Below are positions 6,739 through 6,832 of a stretch of DNA of 6,832 bases, piece by piece (position 1 is the stretch's first letter; each line of letters opens with the position of its first letter). The notes below the pieces were generated by a model that saw only the letters and a program-made list of their open reading frames with translations, searched no databases and had not been told where the DNA came from. Made by a program: the position numbers and the translations under genes. This DNA is from Alteromonadaceae bacterium UBA2620 (GTDB lineage Bacteria > Pseudomonadota > Gammaproteobacteria > Enterobacterales > Alteromonadaceae), in the NCBI GenBank assembly GCA_002339125.1, contig DDJQ01000092.1, positions 13,385 through 20,216 on the forward strand. Direction: 5' to 3'.

Positions 6739-6815
6739 GCTTGTAATACTGTTTTGATTAAATCCTGAGTTTCTGAATTATTTGGCAAACCTAACCAGTT
6801 AAGCAAGCAAATCAA

Positions 6816-6827
6816 GGGGTCAGAGTC
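6816..6827. repeat. GGGGTCAGAGTC motif, possible edge of a dispersed repeat
   Basis: The last bases hold GGGGTCAGAGTC, flanked by TCAA (6812-6815) and TTGA (6829-6832), which form a short inverted repeat cut off by the window end. From memory, GGGGTCAGAGTC-type motifs recur around IS200-like/REP-associated transposase genes in Gammaproteobacteria. No transposase coding sequence is visible here, so only the possible edge can be claimed. Confidence 0.35.
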
Positions 6828-6832
6828 GTTGA

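Overview
The window looks like a chromosomal piece of a marine-type gammaproteobacterium, most likely in or near Alteromonadales. This is inferred from gene content: an opgG-type osmoregulated glucan gene, a yheT-yheU pair as in enterobacteria, and a paired M16 peptidase operon. GC content is balanced, with an AT-rich spacer ahead of the barrel gene. All of the genes are intact except the opgG-type one, which runs off the left edge.

Layout, left to right. (1) Minus strand, 1-1380: N-terminal 460 residues of a periplasmic glucan biosynthesis protein (OpgG/MdoG family); the C-terminal part lies outside. (2) 1381-1787: AT-rich divergent spacer carrying candidate promoters for opgG (leftward) and a barrel gene (rightward). 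(3) Plus strand, 1788-2336: small, very acidic outer-membrane beta-barrel protein with a strong Shine-Dalgarno. (4) 2349-2433: one weak hairpin, then a strong 11-bp terminator usable in both directions, between convergent genes. (5) Minus strand, 5317 down to 2457: a two-gene operon of M16 family peptidase subunits. The upstream gene is a lipoprotein with the full zinc site; the downstream gene is a periplasmic subunit that lacks the zinc site but keeps the C-terminal Arg/Tyr pair. (6) 5318-5485: spacer with a candidate operator-like inverted repeat and weak promoter elements. (7) Minus strand, 6738 down to 5486: yheT (alpha/beta hydrolase) overlapping yheU (UPF0270) by 4 nt. (8) 6739-6832: noncoding tail ending in a GGGGTCAGAGTC motif that may be the edge of a dispersed repeat.

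How they fit together: most products act in the envelope (periplasmic glucans, an outer-membrane barrel, a periplasmic or outer-membrane-anchored peptidase pair). YheT and YheU are predicted cytoplasmic. The strongest functional inference is that the two M16 proteins form an obligate heterodimer, because each supplies the active-site element the other has lost. I found no phage, CRISPR, toxin-antitoxin or defence locus, and nothing that convincingly amounts to an undescribed system.
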